The translations under genes and the position numbers were made by a program. From Poecilobothrus nobilitatus (lineage: Eukaryota > Arthropoda > Insecta > Diptera > Dolichopodidae), in the NCBI GenBank assembly GCA_947095535.1, contig OX352773.1, forward strand, positions 86,462,670 through 86,526,669: DNA of 64,000 nt, written 5' to 3'. Under the pieces are notes generated by a model that was not told the DNA's origin, made no database searches, and saw only the letters and a list, made by a program, of their open reading frames with translations. Positions 49,619 through 61,014 of the stretch are shown piece after piece (positions within the stretch are counted from its first letter, which is position 1; every line of letters begins with the position of its first letter).

Positions 49619-50161
49619 GGGCGTTTTTCTTTTTGTCATCAGATCAATGCTCAGAGCAGATGTCGAGCGCTCAGAGCAAACTTTTATCTGAACTTTGACC
49701 GCTCTGAGTTAAAAAAGAAACGTTCAGAGCACAAATTGTCAATTTTTATCCAAATTATTTTCTAACGTCAGTATTTTTTTAATTTTATTTCATTATTTTA
49801 AATGTGAAATAAAATAAATATTAAAAGGAATTTATTTAAGAAATAAAATAAAACAAAGTTATTTTCGTAAAATTTCATTTAATAAAATTTAAAAAAAAAA
49901 CTTAAAAAAAAATGTTTATCTATGCACGAAATTTTATTTGATGACATTTTTATTATTTTATTCTTAATTTGACGTTATATTTATTGAAAACTCTGTGAAA
50001 TCTGAGAAATTTTCACGAGCTCACAGATCGCCCTATGATCGCACTTCGAGTTAAAAAAGAAACACAAAATGGATAATCTGGATAATCTGAGCATAAAAAG
50101 AAATACAATTTTTTTGCTTGACAGCTCTGACTCTGCTCTGATGAGAAAAAGAAAAACACCG
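49619..50161. mobile_element. MITE with ~38-bp imperfect terminal inverted repeats
   Basis: The left end GGGCGTTTTTCTTTTTGTCA, continuing through TCAG and CTCAGAGC, is matched in reverse by the right end CGGTGTTTTTCTTTTTCTCA, which continues similarly to GTCAGAGC. Subterminal direct repeats of GAGTTAAAAAAGAAAC occur near 49707 and 50051. CAGAGC words are frequent throughout. The 543-base element is noncoding. AAA on both sides could be a three-base target duplication but is not diagnostic. Confidence 0.78.
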
Positions 50162-52360
50162 AAAGTTTTCGAATATGAACCTTACAAATTAATTAGAAAT
50201 TTTTAATAACATTTTAATCACTGTTTTAGTTCTTTAACTAATTGATTTTACTTTTATTACACTTCATATACAAATTGGTTTTGAAACTAAAAGAAAAACA
50301 GTAACTAAATACTATATAAAATGATTTATTTTATTTTGTTTTATTAAATCTATTATCAGCTATATACCATATCATTGTACAATTAGTTTTAGTTTTTTTT
50401 TTTTTTTTAATATAAATTTGGAAAAAATCTAATTATTAAATATACATAAAATTTACACTATTTTTTTTTTTCTTTTAGTCGGTGTTTTATCAATGGACTA
50501 TGAATTAAAATTTAATGAGAATTTAATGGAAATTTATTGTCTTAAAGTCTGAAAAATAATTTTTAAAATTATTTATACAAATAATAGTAATAAAATTAAC
50601 GTAAATAATACCCCAAAATTAAGATATTCATAGTTTTTAAAATGAAACAAATAAAATAAAAAAAAATTATATATAAAAGGTAAGGTATATATAAAATTAT
50701 TTTAAATAACAGTATTTTTTAATACACATCCCTGAAAAATGCAGTTCTTGATTCGAGAAATTTTAACAATACAAGATCAAAATTCGACATATTATTTTAA
50801 AATTTTAAATGTGCTATTAGCTTATAATCATATTTAAAGAAAATACAATCTTACTCTTCTAATCTTTCTTTTCCAGGTGTGGCTGTAAATATTGCTACCA
50901 CATGTGTAGGCCACCCAGAGCTTCCCCTTAACATTTTTTTGAACTTATATTCCAATATTTGTAGTTTTTTTTTTTTATGAATTAACATTTTCTTTTCATT
51001 TTATATTAATTAAGTATTTCGCAATAATTAATTATACATACATAATATGTAATTAATTTAAAAATTTAGAAAGAGATAGATAGTTTTCCAGTTTTTATGT
51101 AAACGTTAGGAACGTTTATGAACAAACTTAATGTGCCTAATAAATTAATTAACAAAAAGTAAATTATAATTGTTTTTTTTTTTTTGTTGGATAAATATAT
51201 TTTACCAAAAATTTACTTATAAATTCAATATTAATTTTATATTCTTATGTTATTCCTTGTGTTTAGTTCTTTCAGGCTTTTGATTATATATTATAACTTT
51301 TTATTGTTTTATTTTTTTTTTTAATATTTTACGTAAGAAGAATATTTATATTCTGTTTTAATACATAGTTTGATAACTACACTTATTATTTAGTTCTTTC
51401 AAATGAAAATTTAAACAAGCGATACACAAAACAATAGAAAAGATTATTGTTTAATTAACAGAAATAAGAAATTTAATTTTTAGAACTTGAAAAGTATTAA
51501 TAGAACAAAAATATAGAATGCAAAAGGTATTTTCGAATATTGCTTCAGACAAAAAAAAATAAAATAAAAAAAAAACCTTAATTCGAAAATATTACAGTGC
51601 ATATTATTTTTTTTTAATCTTTAAATTGTTTTGTTTTTAATTGATTTATTTTAGCCTATTAATGTAATAAGTAAAAAACATATTTTTAAATTCTTTAATA
51701 GTAAAATTTAGGATTATTCTGAAAAATATTTAAAAACTCTCCGAAATAAGATTAAATTGACTCTGAATATAATTATATGTATTTATAATTTGAATGTAAT
51801 GTTTTCTATATTCCTATATTTTTTTTTTTTGCATCCCTTCCATTTTAAATCATACATTTTTTAAACATGTTTTTTTTTTTTCTTTTAATTATTTTCCAAT
51901 AACATTCAAAATCAAATTTATTTAATTAAATAAATTAATTAATTATCAAATATAATTATTTAGAAAATTATTAAATAGAAGGAAAACTTAAAAACTTTAT
52001 ATTAACAAAAAGAAATTTTTAAATTTATCGTTTTTTTTTTTTCTCAAATTTATTTTAAAATAAAAATTAAATTATAAAGACTGATAATTATTATATAATA
52101 TTATTATAGTTAATATATATAATTAAAATGATTAATAATAATATATTTATTGTATAATTATAATTAAATTATGTACTTAAAAAAAAAAAAAAAAAAAAAT
52201 CTCATGTGATTCATTTTTTTGTTTTGTTTTTCTTTTACTTATTTTCAACTTTTAATTGAAATTGTTTTTTTAATTTTTATAATTAATTTATTTAATTTTT
52301 TTTTTTTTTGTTTTTTTTTTTTTAAGGATAACTTATAAATAATATTTAAATAATTTAAAA
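50162..52360. other. AT-rich region 3' of the acyltransferase gene
   Basis: A/T homopolymers dominate. The only feature seen is a SINE relic near 50.9 kb. The 3' UTR of the acyltransferase should occupy the right edge. Confidence 0.45.
50866..50932 (-). mobile_element. Degenerate SINE relic
   Basis: CTTTCTTTTCCAGGTGTGGC and the following TGTAAATATTGCTA match the body of the SINE copies (CTTTCCTGTACAGGCGTGGC and TGTAAGTGTCGTAA). GTGTAGGCCACCCAGAGC matches the head region. The middle is deleted. The orientation is the same as in the two fuller copies. Confidence 0.55.
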
Positions 52361-52363
52361 TTA

Positions 52364-55300
52364 TTATGATGCACCATATGTTAAATATAAGCAATACGTA
52401 TATAATGATGTAAACATTTGATAATGAAAATATGTTGAAGTAATAAAAAATAAATTAATTAAAAGGAATCTTAGTACATCTTGTTGTATCACTTGACCAT
52501 TATTCATAGTACGATCTAAATAAAATTGACCAGTTTTATAAAAACGTTCCAATAGTTGATCTTTTTCGACAAATCGATCATATAACCATTTTGTTAATGC
52601 TTCACTATCTTTTGGTATCTGAAAATATAAAACAAAATGGAAATAAAAGTATTTGAAGGGGGTAAAAATATTAAAATTAACAAAGTGTTAAATTTAAATC
52701 GATTGATTTTTTTAGAGAATGAGAATGTGGTTTTTACTGATTATGTTTTGCAATTTTTAGATACACTATCATTTGTCTAAACATTTTAAATATTTACATT
52801 TTTTGAGTGACCATTAAACTATTTTATAAATAAAACGATCATTTTATAAAATTAACATTTACAAGATACTTTATATCTGGGTGCTATTGCATCAACACAA
52901 CTTATCACTAATCAATAATATTTTTTGTTTTGATAAGTTTTTGTTGCACCAAAACCATATTTGGTAATATGTAACTGTTAAGATTAGTTAAAACACTTAC
53001 TTTTTTAAAAAAAATTTGATTATATGATTATTTTATTAGTGATAAGTGGTTGGTGCAATAGGGCTCTGGTATTTACATTAAATAACAAAATTGAATTACC
53101 ACTTACAAAAATAATTACTTCTAGTCATATAGCAAAATATAGCAAAACTAGGGACCCTGCAACTGGTGTGTTAGTGTAAGTATATTTTACGGTGACATTT
53201 AAATTACAAAAAATTTGTATATGATACAAAATTTCTTGATTTCAAAAGAAAACAAAAAAATCATGATTCTAAACATATGTATATGTATGTTATATCTGGT
53301 TATATGTTAATGTATGTAGATTTTGTAATAGAAAAATGTTATCCAAATATGTAAATACCTACTTGTATTGAAAACTTAGCGGAATGTCTTAATACGTAGT
53401 GTGTGGTGGAAAACTACTAAATTATAATTATAGATAACTTAATATAAGTTTGAATTTGAACAAGGGCTGAAAAAGGATTCTTCTAATATAGATTTAAAAA
53501 AAAAAAGATAAATCATTTTTATTTAATCAAAAATACGATATTTAATTAAAAATTAATCACATTATTGCCCATATTGTATAATCAAAAACGACATACATCA
53601 AAATGTTTAGCTTTTGTTTCTCTGTAATGTTTCGAACTTAAAAAGATTTTAACATTCGAAAATCAATAATTTTAAGATAATTATTATAAAATAAAAAAAA
53701 AAAAAAAAGGATTTTAAAAAAAATGTTAATACTTACATTTGAAACTTTATATAACCTATAAAGCATATATGTTGTACAGGGCCCTCTTATACCATGTACA
53801 ATATTAGGTAAATCTAATGGTATTGCTTTTGGATATGCTATTGTTATATCCAATATATATTCAAGTAAACAATTTGCTGAATTTTTATTATTATTTGATG
53901 AATAATTAATATTTGGATTTGTATCGTCATCTTGTTCTCTGGTATCAGTTGTTGTTGTTGTTGTTGATGATGATGAACTCATTATATTTATTAAATTTTT
54001 ATTTAAGGCTGAATTTCCATTTGGTAATATTTCTTCATTTGTTTTTTTTTCTTGTTTTATATTATCTATAATATGTGTTGTATTTGATTTTTGATCGCCA
54101 CTACATGTTATTTTATTACAATTTCCGTCTCCTAAATTAATTTCTTTTGTTTTTTCTAAATCTGATGAAGATTTTGTTGATAATCTTTTAGTCATTATTG
54201 AATCACCTTTTTCATTTATTTCAAATTCTTTATTTGTTGCTGATGATGTATTATATGATGGATTTATAGATGTTGTATTAAAATTAGATGTAATTGATTC
54301 AGATTGTAATTTTAAAGATGATTGTTGTGGTGGTATATCAATTTGTTTTTTATTATAAATATTGTCATTTGTTTTATTATAAATTAAAATTTTATTTAAT
54401 TCTGTTGTTGTTTTTGTAGTTGGTTGTTTTTCAATAAAATTATCGCATGTTGTATTTGATTTTGGTGCTTCTTGTACCATTACATCCATAATAGCTTTTA
54501 ATGCCCCAACACGTGGTAATGTAACATGTTGTAAAAATGGCAAATTATTTTTTTTTGAATAACGTTGACTAACTTCACGACGTTTTCTTAAAAAACCTCC
54601 TTCTGGAAATAAAACCATCCATTTACGATTACGTTTTAAAAATGAATCTTTAATATGTTTCCTAAGACATTCAATTGATTCATCACGTTTATTTTTACCC
54701 TATTTTAAAAAGAAAATAAATAAAATTATTGAAAAGAAACAATACTTAGACCACGTTGTTTAGGTCGATTATGATACTATATGAATTTGCTTTAAGTAAT
54801 TAATAAATTATGACAAAAAAAAAACAATTAATTTGTAATAATTAATAATTATACTTTCAAAATCTAATCGAGATTCTCTTAATAATTTTAATAACCATTT
54901 TCACAGAAGTTGTTGTCATAAAACTTGAACCTAATATATTCTTTTGATTTATTTTAAAAATTCAGCATTAAAACCCTTGAACATCAAAAGCAATTCATTA
55001 ACAAGTTATCTTTGATTTGAAAACATTTAATATTAATTAATAATAACCAAAATTAGTAGCAAATAAAATTTAAACTGGAAAAATTCATTTTATTTCCATC
55101 TAAATTCTAATCCAATTTCACAAATTGAAATTTACATATATATAACATATTGATCTATATTTATTATACTGAATTATATATACATATATGTTCTATATTA
55201 TGCTATTAGTTATAATACTTTTAACCTTTAAATACCTTCCCTTTTGTGAACCAGATCCAATTAATTGAGATTTAAAAAAAACTTAATTAAAATAAGAGGC

Positions 55301-56981
55301 CACCAAAATTATGTGTTCTTGGTAAAAAAAAACTAGAAGTGACAACATTCGTAGATGAAAATCTGTCAATTCAAATTCATTTCTTAATAATGCTGTGTTA
55401 ATGATTGTTTTTGCTACATTTTTCATTAAATTAACCCCTAATTATACAAATCAAAAATATTATAAGCATGTTCTTACAAAATTAAATACTAAAAGAAAAA
55501 CTCAATTTTTTCTAATCAATATCGTTTATTGCGTGACGGTTACCTCTATTTAAAGAAAAATATAATATACATTTTCTGATTAAATCTTCGTCGTTTACAT
55601 AATCGATACTATATGTACTTTTAAGCACTTAAAAGTAATCTGACTAGAATGTTTTACTAAATTCATATAAATTAACTAAAATATTAAGTTATTTAAAATG
55701 AGGGTACATTTTTTGCAACAAACAATTTATGAATTTATTTCTGTACTACATAGGAAATTATATTTAATATGTATTAGAGTAGAACAATTAAATGGACTAC
55801 CAAATAATTATAGTGTACGGAAGTAATTATAGTCATCTGTAATCTCCAATTTTAATATTAAAGAATATAAAAGTGTGTTATTTTCAATCACAATAGAAAA
55901 GTGAGTTATTTTCAAAAGTGTGTTTACACATTTTGCGTGTTACAACACACTATTATACAAAGGTGAAAAAAAGGTTTAAAATAATCACAACATTGATCTG
56001 GAGTGGGTTCTAACTATTTTTAACAGGTTTCGAGATAAGTATTTAATGTTTAATTATTAAAAAAAATTATTAAGATTGCTGTGTCCGATATTTTGTGCCT
56101 AATATAGATAGTATTCCAAAAAACATAAAAAAATAAAATGGAGTCCAAAAAACACAGAATTTATAGAGAAAATTGTTTTTAATATATCGCATTTCCTCAT
56201 ACAATGTTCTGTTAAAGTCTGTTAGTTTTGATTTCTTGAATCATCTTTTATTAAATTATCGGTTAATTTCGAAATACTCTGTACATAAATATAAAATTTA
56301 TTATAAAAAATTATATCGACTTACCGAAGCAATAAAGAAATCCTGATGTATTATACTAACAATACCAAAGTTTGTATATTTAAATAATCGATCCATTATC
56401 CACATTATATTTGGCAGTATACCTTCTTTAGCATTAAAATTAGCCATTAATAATGGGACATCAGCTGTACTTTGATGATTTGCAATTATAAGTGTTTTTT
56501 TCATTCGACATTCTTCAAAATTATCACCTACTTCGACAACTTTTTTTTTTAAAAAAAAAATAAAAATAAAGTATATAATATATAGTTTAATTTCATAAAT
56601 ATATAATTTAAAGTATATTATATATTTATATAATTTATTATTTTATTAATTCATTATATTATTTATATATTTTACTTAATTGAGATGTAGAACGTTTATC
56701 TTACAAATAATTAAATTCAATAATTGTGAGAAAATTTAAAAGTTCTGTTTTATTAAAAAAAAAAATACTTACTATTATATCCAGCTGTATATGACCACAT
56801 TGATACAACAGCTAATAACCAATGAAATAATATACCTTCAATTTTGTAATATGCATCTGGATTTAATCGTTTTAACGGTAATAACAATCCCATCCATACA
56901 ACATATGTTGGTATACAATATATATTATTTATTATCACAATACAAAAACGACCAATTGCAGTCGGATATTTTAAAAGTTTT
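52364..56981 (-). CDS. LPGAT1: LPGAT1-like lysophospholipid acyltransferase (first exon not found)
   Basis: A membrane O-acyltransferase of the PlsC/LPLAT fold that transfers acyl groups from acyl-CoA to lysophospholipids at the ER. Exons on the minus strand are 56773-56981, 56325-56539, 53737-54699 and 52364-52618, in phase, giving about 546 residues. The initiator exon lies upstream and was not identified. Exon A has two hydrophobic segments ([33 protein letters not shown]). Exon B carries the HX4D active-site motif NHQSTADV and [18 protein letters not shown]. Exon C has [35 protein letters not shown] and [16 protein letters not shown]. Exon D has [20 protein letters not shown] and hydrophobic C-terminal segments. 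The block order matches LPGAT1. Within exon C about 195 residues rich in Asn, Ser, Thr and Lys separate the substrate block from ITIAYPKA, where human LPGAT1 has roughly 25-30. The exon B acceptor has an unusual T10A10G context. Confidence 0.93.
52876..53069. mobile_element. Intronic MITE with ~38-bp inverted repeats
   Basis: The left arm is TGGGTGCTATTGCATCAACA, then CAACTTATCACTAATCAATAAT. The right arm reversed is AGAGCCCTATTGCACCAACC, then ACTTATCACTAATAAAATAAT. The element is about 190 bases and noncoding, inside an intron of the acyltransferase gene. Confidence 0.75.
53315..53412 (-). repeat. Dispersed repeat (GCTRAGTTTTGAAT family), copy 2
   Basis: On the minus strand it reads CACACACTACGTATTAAGAC, ATTCCGCTAAGTTTTCAATA, then ATTTTTCTATTACAAAATC. 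This is the same order as copies at 41.3 and 60.85 kb. Confidence 0.6.
54700..56324 (-). other. Intron of the acyltransferase gene
   Basis: A 1.6-kb intron, AT-rich. AAGTGTGTTATTTTCAA and AAGTGAGTTATTTTCAA occur close together near 55875-55920 as a short direct repeat, and CAGAAGTTGTTGTCATAAAA near 54905 recalls a unit of the element at 57.4-58.3 kb. No coding frame. Confidence 0.5.
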
Positions 56982-57390
56982 CTGAAAAATTAAAATAAAA
57001 AATTAATAAAATATTTACATTCTATGTAATTTTTAATCTATATTATTAAACTAATACATATATGTTTATTTAAAATTTAATTTTATTGTAGTTGCTTGTA
57101 TATCTCCTATAAAGCAGGTGTTAATTGGCGTGAGGCGCATACTGACAAAACATCTTGTAGAATAGCTATATATATCCATCGAACCAGATTTTTTTATTTT
57201 CTAGAGAAAATAAAAGCCTCATTATATAATTAGGACTCATCGGTGGAATAACTAATTTTCAGGATAAAAAAAGATCAAATAAGGCCGAATCCTAGATAAA
57301 ATGATCTAGATGATTTCCAGCTTTGGAAAACTTTAAAAATTGGATTTACTATAGAAAAGTCAATCTGTCTTCAGTCAATAAGCAGCACGG

Positions 57391-59045
57391 TACTACCGTT
57401 TCTGAGATATTGCAGTTAAAAGTGGGAATTTAAAAAAAAACGAGGAAGAGTGCAGTAGAGTAGACTGTGTCAACTCTGGGATACCCATATGAAGGTAATA
57501 TACCGTTTCTATAAAACTTGACCATCTTTTAAAAACTTTCAGATGTTTTAGTACCGAAGTTAACTACAGAGATATATTTATGTGAATTGTGGAGTTGTAT
57601 GACGCTACCCGAATCTATTGCACAAGCACAACCCAGCAGAAGTTGTTGCCATAAAACTTGATTATCATTTATAAGATTTTAGACGCCTAGCTTCATCAAG
57701 TTCTAAGAGATGCAAGAGGCCTGAACCGACTGCTTTAGACAATTCAAATTTTACAAAAGTTTTTGGCATGTAACTCCACATCTCTTCACTAAATTTCAGA
57801 TACCTAGCTTCCATAGACACGGAGTTATTTTCATTTAAAAAGAGAAGTTGTATGGCAGCTAACCGAACCTGTCGTACCATCGTAACCAAATTTTATAGAA
57901 AATAGAATTTTTATGGCAACATAGACCATAAAACTTGATTATCACTTGCAAAATTTTAGATACCTAGCTTGAATAGATACCGAGTTATATCCATATAAAG
58001 AAAGAAGTTGTATGACAGCTACTCGAACGCGGCGGCCGAAAATGCTGGATTTAAATAGCAAAACTAACAATTTTGCAAAAGTGACGTAAACAAAATTTCA
58101 GCCTCCTAGCTCCTTTATTTTTTAAGTCATAGGGCGGACGGACGGGCGTACATGGCTTAATCGATTCAGAATTCGATTCTGAGCCGATCCATACCTTTGA
58201 CACTATATCTAGCTCGACTCTTTTAAGGTGTCACAAACGTAATGACCTTGTTATACCCTTGAACATAGTTCATACGGGGATAAAAATTCAACTTTCAAAA
58301 AAAAATCACTACATATGTTTTATTTTATTTTATTTAATTACCAAAACAAGGTATGTATATTATTTAAACAAAAAAAAAAAACTGACATTATAACATTGAT
58401 ATTGAAAAAAATACATAAAATTTGATTGGAATTCGTAATGACTAATTTATTTGTATAATATTAAAAAAATATATTTAAGACTTAAACAACAAAAGTTATC
58501 CAATACAATGTGTGAAATTTTCAAAGACCTCCTATATTTATTATTATACCGTTAGAAAAAACTCTTTACACCCTTTTCAACGGTATACAATAAGTATAAT
58601 ATATATTGGCAAATACTCCTTTACCAGAGGACACAAATGTGAAACTGAAAAAACAATTTTAATTAAAAAAACATTTTCATACTTTATTACTCATACATTT
58701 TGCCTTTTTGTTTTTTTGTTGGAATATGTATGTAAAACTGTATAAGTAGGATGCACTTTAGAGTTGGATACAATATCAAGTTGCATTTTGATAATTTGTT
58801 TAGGAGAAGTTTGGAGGTTGTAACCCCCACAATTTTAAAAGTTTTGTTGTTGAAATATGTATGTAAACATATAATTAGGAAGGACTTTACAGTTGGCTAC
58901 AAAATCAGAGTTATGCGCTTTTTCCAAAATATTTTTATAATATATATATGAGTATACCAGATTCTGAATCAAAAGGGATTTTTTAGTTGGTTTAAAATGT
59001 GTGATAAAAATAAGGTTGCCGATATTGTAGTAATGCATTTTATCG
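57391..59045 (+). repeat. Left arm of a large inverted repeat pair
   Basis: Read on the plus strand, the order is TTTCTGAGATATTGCAGTTA, a later inserted element (57435-58283), TCAACTTTCAAAA, CCTATATTTATTATTATACC, CCCTTTTCAACGGTATA, ATATATTGGCAAATA, tandem units with GGACTTTACAGTTGGCTACA, then GTTGCCGATATTGTAGTAAT. Every one of these words recurs in reverse at 61.0-61.97 kb, so the two arms are copies of one element in opposite orientation. Confidence 0.8.
57435..58283 (+). mobile_element. Element inserted into the left arm, with internal repeats and a GGACGGACGG tail
   Basis: The right arm has an uninterrupted sequence at this point (GTGGGAATT, an A run, then TTCAACTTTC), so it shows the empty site. 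The insert contains three or four direct units with ATAAAACTTGATTATCA, TTTTAGATACCTAGCTT, CCGAGTTAT and AAGTTGTATGACAGCTAC, about 120-150 bases apart. It ends with GGACGGACGG, GGCTTAATCGATTC, GTGTCACAAACGTAA and TTATACCC, a tail related to that at 5.5 kb. An open frame of 74 codons on the minus strand is incidental. Confidence 0.7.
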
Positions 59046-59322
59046 CATCAGAAGTGTTATAAATTTGTTGTTATATTACTTATCAAATTCAAAAAATTAA
59101 TAAAAGAAAAAAGGTTTTTTTTTTTTTTTTTTTTTAATACAGATTTAATTTTTTTTTCTTAAACGTTACAAAAATTTTTTACATGTTTGGAAACTAATCT
59201 ATATAACACCAAATTAAGTATAATATATTGCCCTCCATTCGAGTACTCTATATTATGATTTTTTTTTTTTTAATTTTTTATTTTGCTTTTAACAATTTTT
59301 TATTATTTTAGCTATAATTATA

Positions 59323-60396
59323 TGCATTTTTTTTTTTTTTTAATTTTATACTAATTGGAAAATTTAAAAAACCAACTATAATTTTTTCATATTGATAAAA
59401 ATTAACCTAAACTTACTTCTAAACTTAAAACTAATCCCTAACCTACCTTACAACTAATTAATCCACAAGCTGCTTCTTTTTAGACTACTATAGAAGCCAC
59501 CAAAAATTTCGTTCTATTTTTTTTCTGTCTTTATCCGCCAATGATTTGTTAAATTTTTGCGGTATCATATTTAATAGTAACCAATCTGGTGGTATTTTAG
59601 TATGTGTGGCTCTTCTCTCAAAGTGGTAGAAGAGAGGAACTTTATCGGCATTTTGTATAAAATTATGTTGGTCCAAATAAATGAACCCTTCTGGAGGGAT
59701 AAATCCTTTTTCCATAGCATGTTGGATGTACAGGTCATTGCAATAAGCTGAGTTTTTAATTGTCTTGTTGTTGTAGATAAAATATTTTCTGCTCCAGAAT
59801 TTTCTTATAATAGAAACTATGAAGTTGTCAATTCTGATAGTCTGTGCTTTATTGCAAATATTTTTATTTGAAATGTAGTGGAGATATTGCGTTTCGGGTT
59901 TTCGAACCTCACCTAAACATATTCTTATGCATTTGCGTTCAAAAAGCCTAAGTTTTTCCATAAGAGATGCCGTGCAACCATAGCTCAGAATAGATCTTAT
60001 AATCGCTTGGTAAGCTATAATTTTGACCCTAGGTTGTATGATTTTTGAATAGAATAATTTTTTAGCTATAAAAAAAGCCTTATTAGCTTTACTAATTTGA
60101 TTTTTAGTGTGTTGTATAAATTTCATATTGTGTTGTAACGTCACTCCTAATAATTTTACTACGGGTTTGTTTTTTATTTCATTCAAACAGTTTTTGTTCA
60201 TCGCGAACTGTCTCCAGTTTCTATTTATAAAAAGAGGGCAGTTTCTTAAAACATCTCTAAACAGTATTAGCTCAGACTTACTACAATTGATTCTCAGTTT
60301 CCAAGAATTAGTATAGTTCGTCACGGTTCTAAACATTTTATTTACACCGTTTTCTATGTTGTCAAAGTTCTTGTTTCCCGCAGAAAAAAGGTCATA
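59323..60396 (-). mobile_element. 5'-truncated non-LTR retrotransposon, reverse transcriptase C-terminal part
   Basis: A 282-codon minus-strand frame (59488-60336), open back to about 60390, contains NFDNIENGVNKMFRTVTNY, KLLGVTLQHNMKFIQHTKN and IRSILSYGCTASLMEKLRLF. These are the thumb region and post-RT part typical of Jockey/I-group reverse transcriptases. The catalytic YADD block would lie just upstream and is missing; only DLFSAGNKNF is left of that edge. The 3' side has a short untranslated segment and a poly(A) tail, seen here as the T run near 59323-59342. The frame is intact, so the copy is fairly recent, though dead because it is truncated. Whether it belongs with the ORF1 fragment at 26.7-27.8 kb is not decidable here. 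Confidence 0.88.
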
Positions 60397-60633
60397 GGGG
60401 CTTCAGTAGCCTAGTGGGTAGGCGTGTGGCGTATTAACCGAAGGAGTGTGGGTTCGATCCCTGCACAGGTCGGTAAGTGTTTTTTTCTTTAATATAATAT
60501 AATAAAAAAAATAATATTAATACATAATTTAATAATAGTATAAAAACCTATAATGGCCTTAGTAGCCGATGGTTCAATAATATTGCATTACATTTATGTA
60601 TGTAATATTAATATAAATAAAAATAAAATAAAT
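60397..60633 (+). mobile_element. tRNA-derived SINE of a second type, with 11-bp target duplication
   Basis: The head GGGGCTTCAGTAGCCTAGTG plus GGTAGGC gives an A box, and GTGTGGGTTCGATCCCTGCA gives a B box. The body is AT-rich and ends in an A-rich ATAAAAATAAAATAAAT tail. The 11-base word AAAAGGTCATA occurs immediately before (60386-60396) and after (60634-60644), a perfect target-site duplication. Head and body differ from the SINE at 7.8 and 40.8 kb, so this is a separate family or a distant subfamily. Confidence 0.82.
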
Positions 60634-60845
60634 AAAAGGTCATAAAAACAAATTACAGAAGAGGTAATAAAAATAATTACAAACAACAATTTTATTTATT
60701 TGTTTTATTATCTAAATAACTTACACATTTATATAAATATTCAAATATATGTAATTAGGTGGCATATTATAATTATTCGTATATACTGAATAATGCCTAC
60801 ATATTTATGTACATAATTAATAATTATAATTTAGTAGTTTTTCTT

Positions 60846-60950
60846 TCAGACACACTATACATTATTACATTCCGCTAAGTTTTGAATGCAAGTACATGTT
60901 TTGATACGATTTTTCTATTTATTATAAAGGTTATCCAATTATCTTTAATT
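60846..60950 (+). repeat. Dispersed repeat (GCTRAGTTTTGAAT family), copy 3
   Basis: CACACTATACATTATTACAT, TCCGCTAAGTTTTGAATGCA, then TTTTGATACGATTTTTCTA. This matches copies at 41.3 kb and, reversed, 53.3 kb. It lies just outside the right arm of the inverted pair. Confidence 0.6.
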
Positions 60951-61014
60951 ACAGAAATTAAAATATAAAAATAAAGATTATTGTTGTATATTATTTGGAA
61001 TGGATTTACCATTA

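Larger units (their letters stand above)
52619..53736 (-). other. Intron of the acyltransferase gene, with a MITE and a dispersed repeat
   Basis: This 1.1-kb intron contains the inverted-repeat element at 52876-53069 and a copy of the GCTRAGTTTTGAAT repeat at 53315-53412. The rest is AT-rich and noncoding. Confidence 0.7.
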
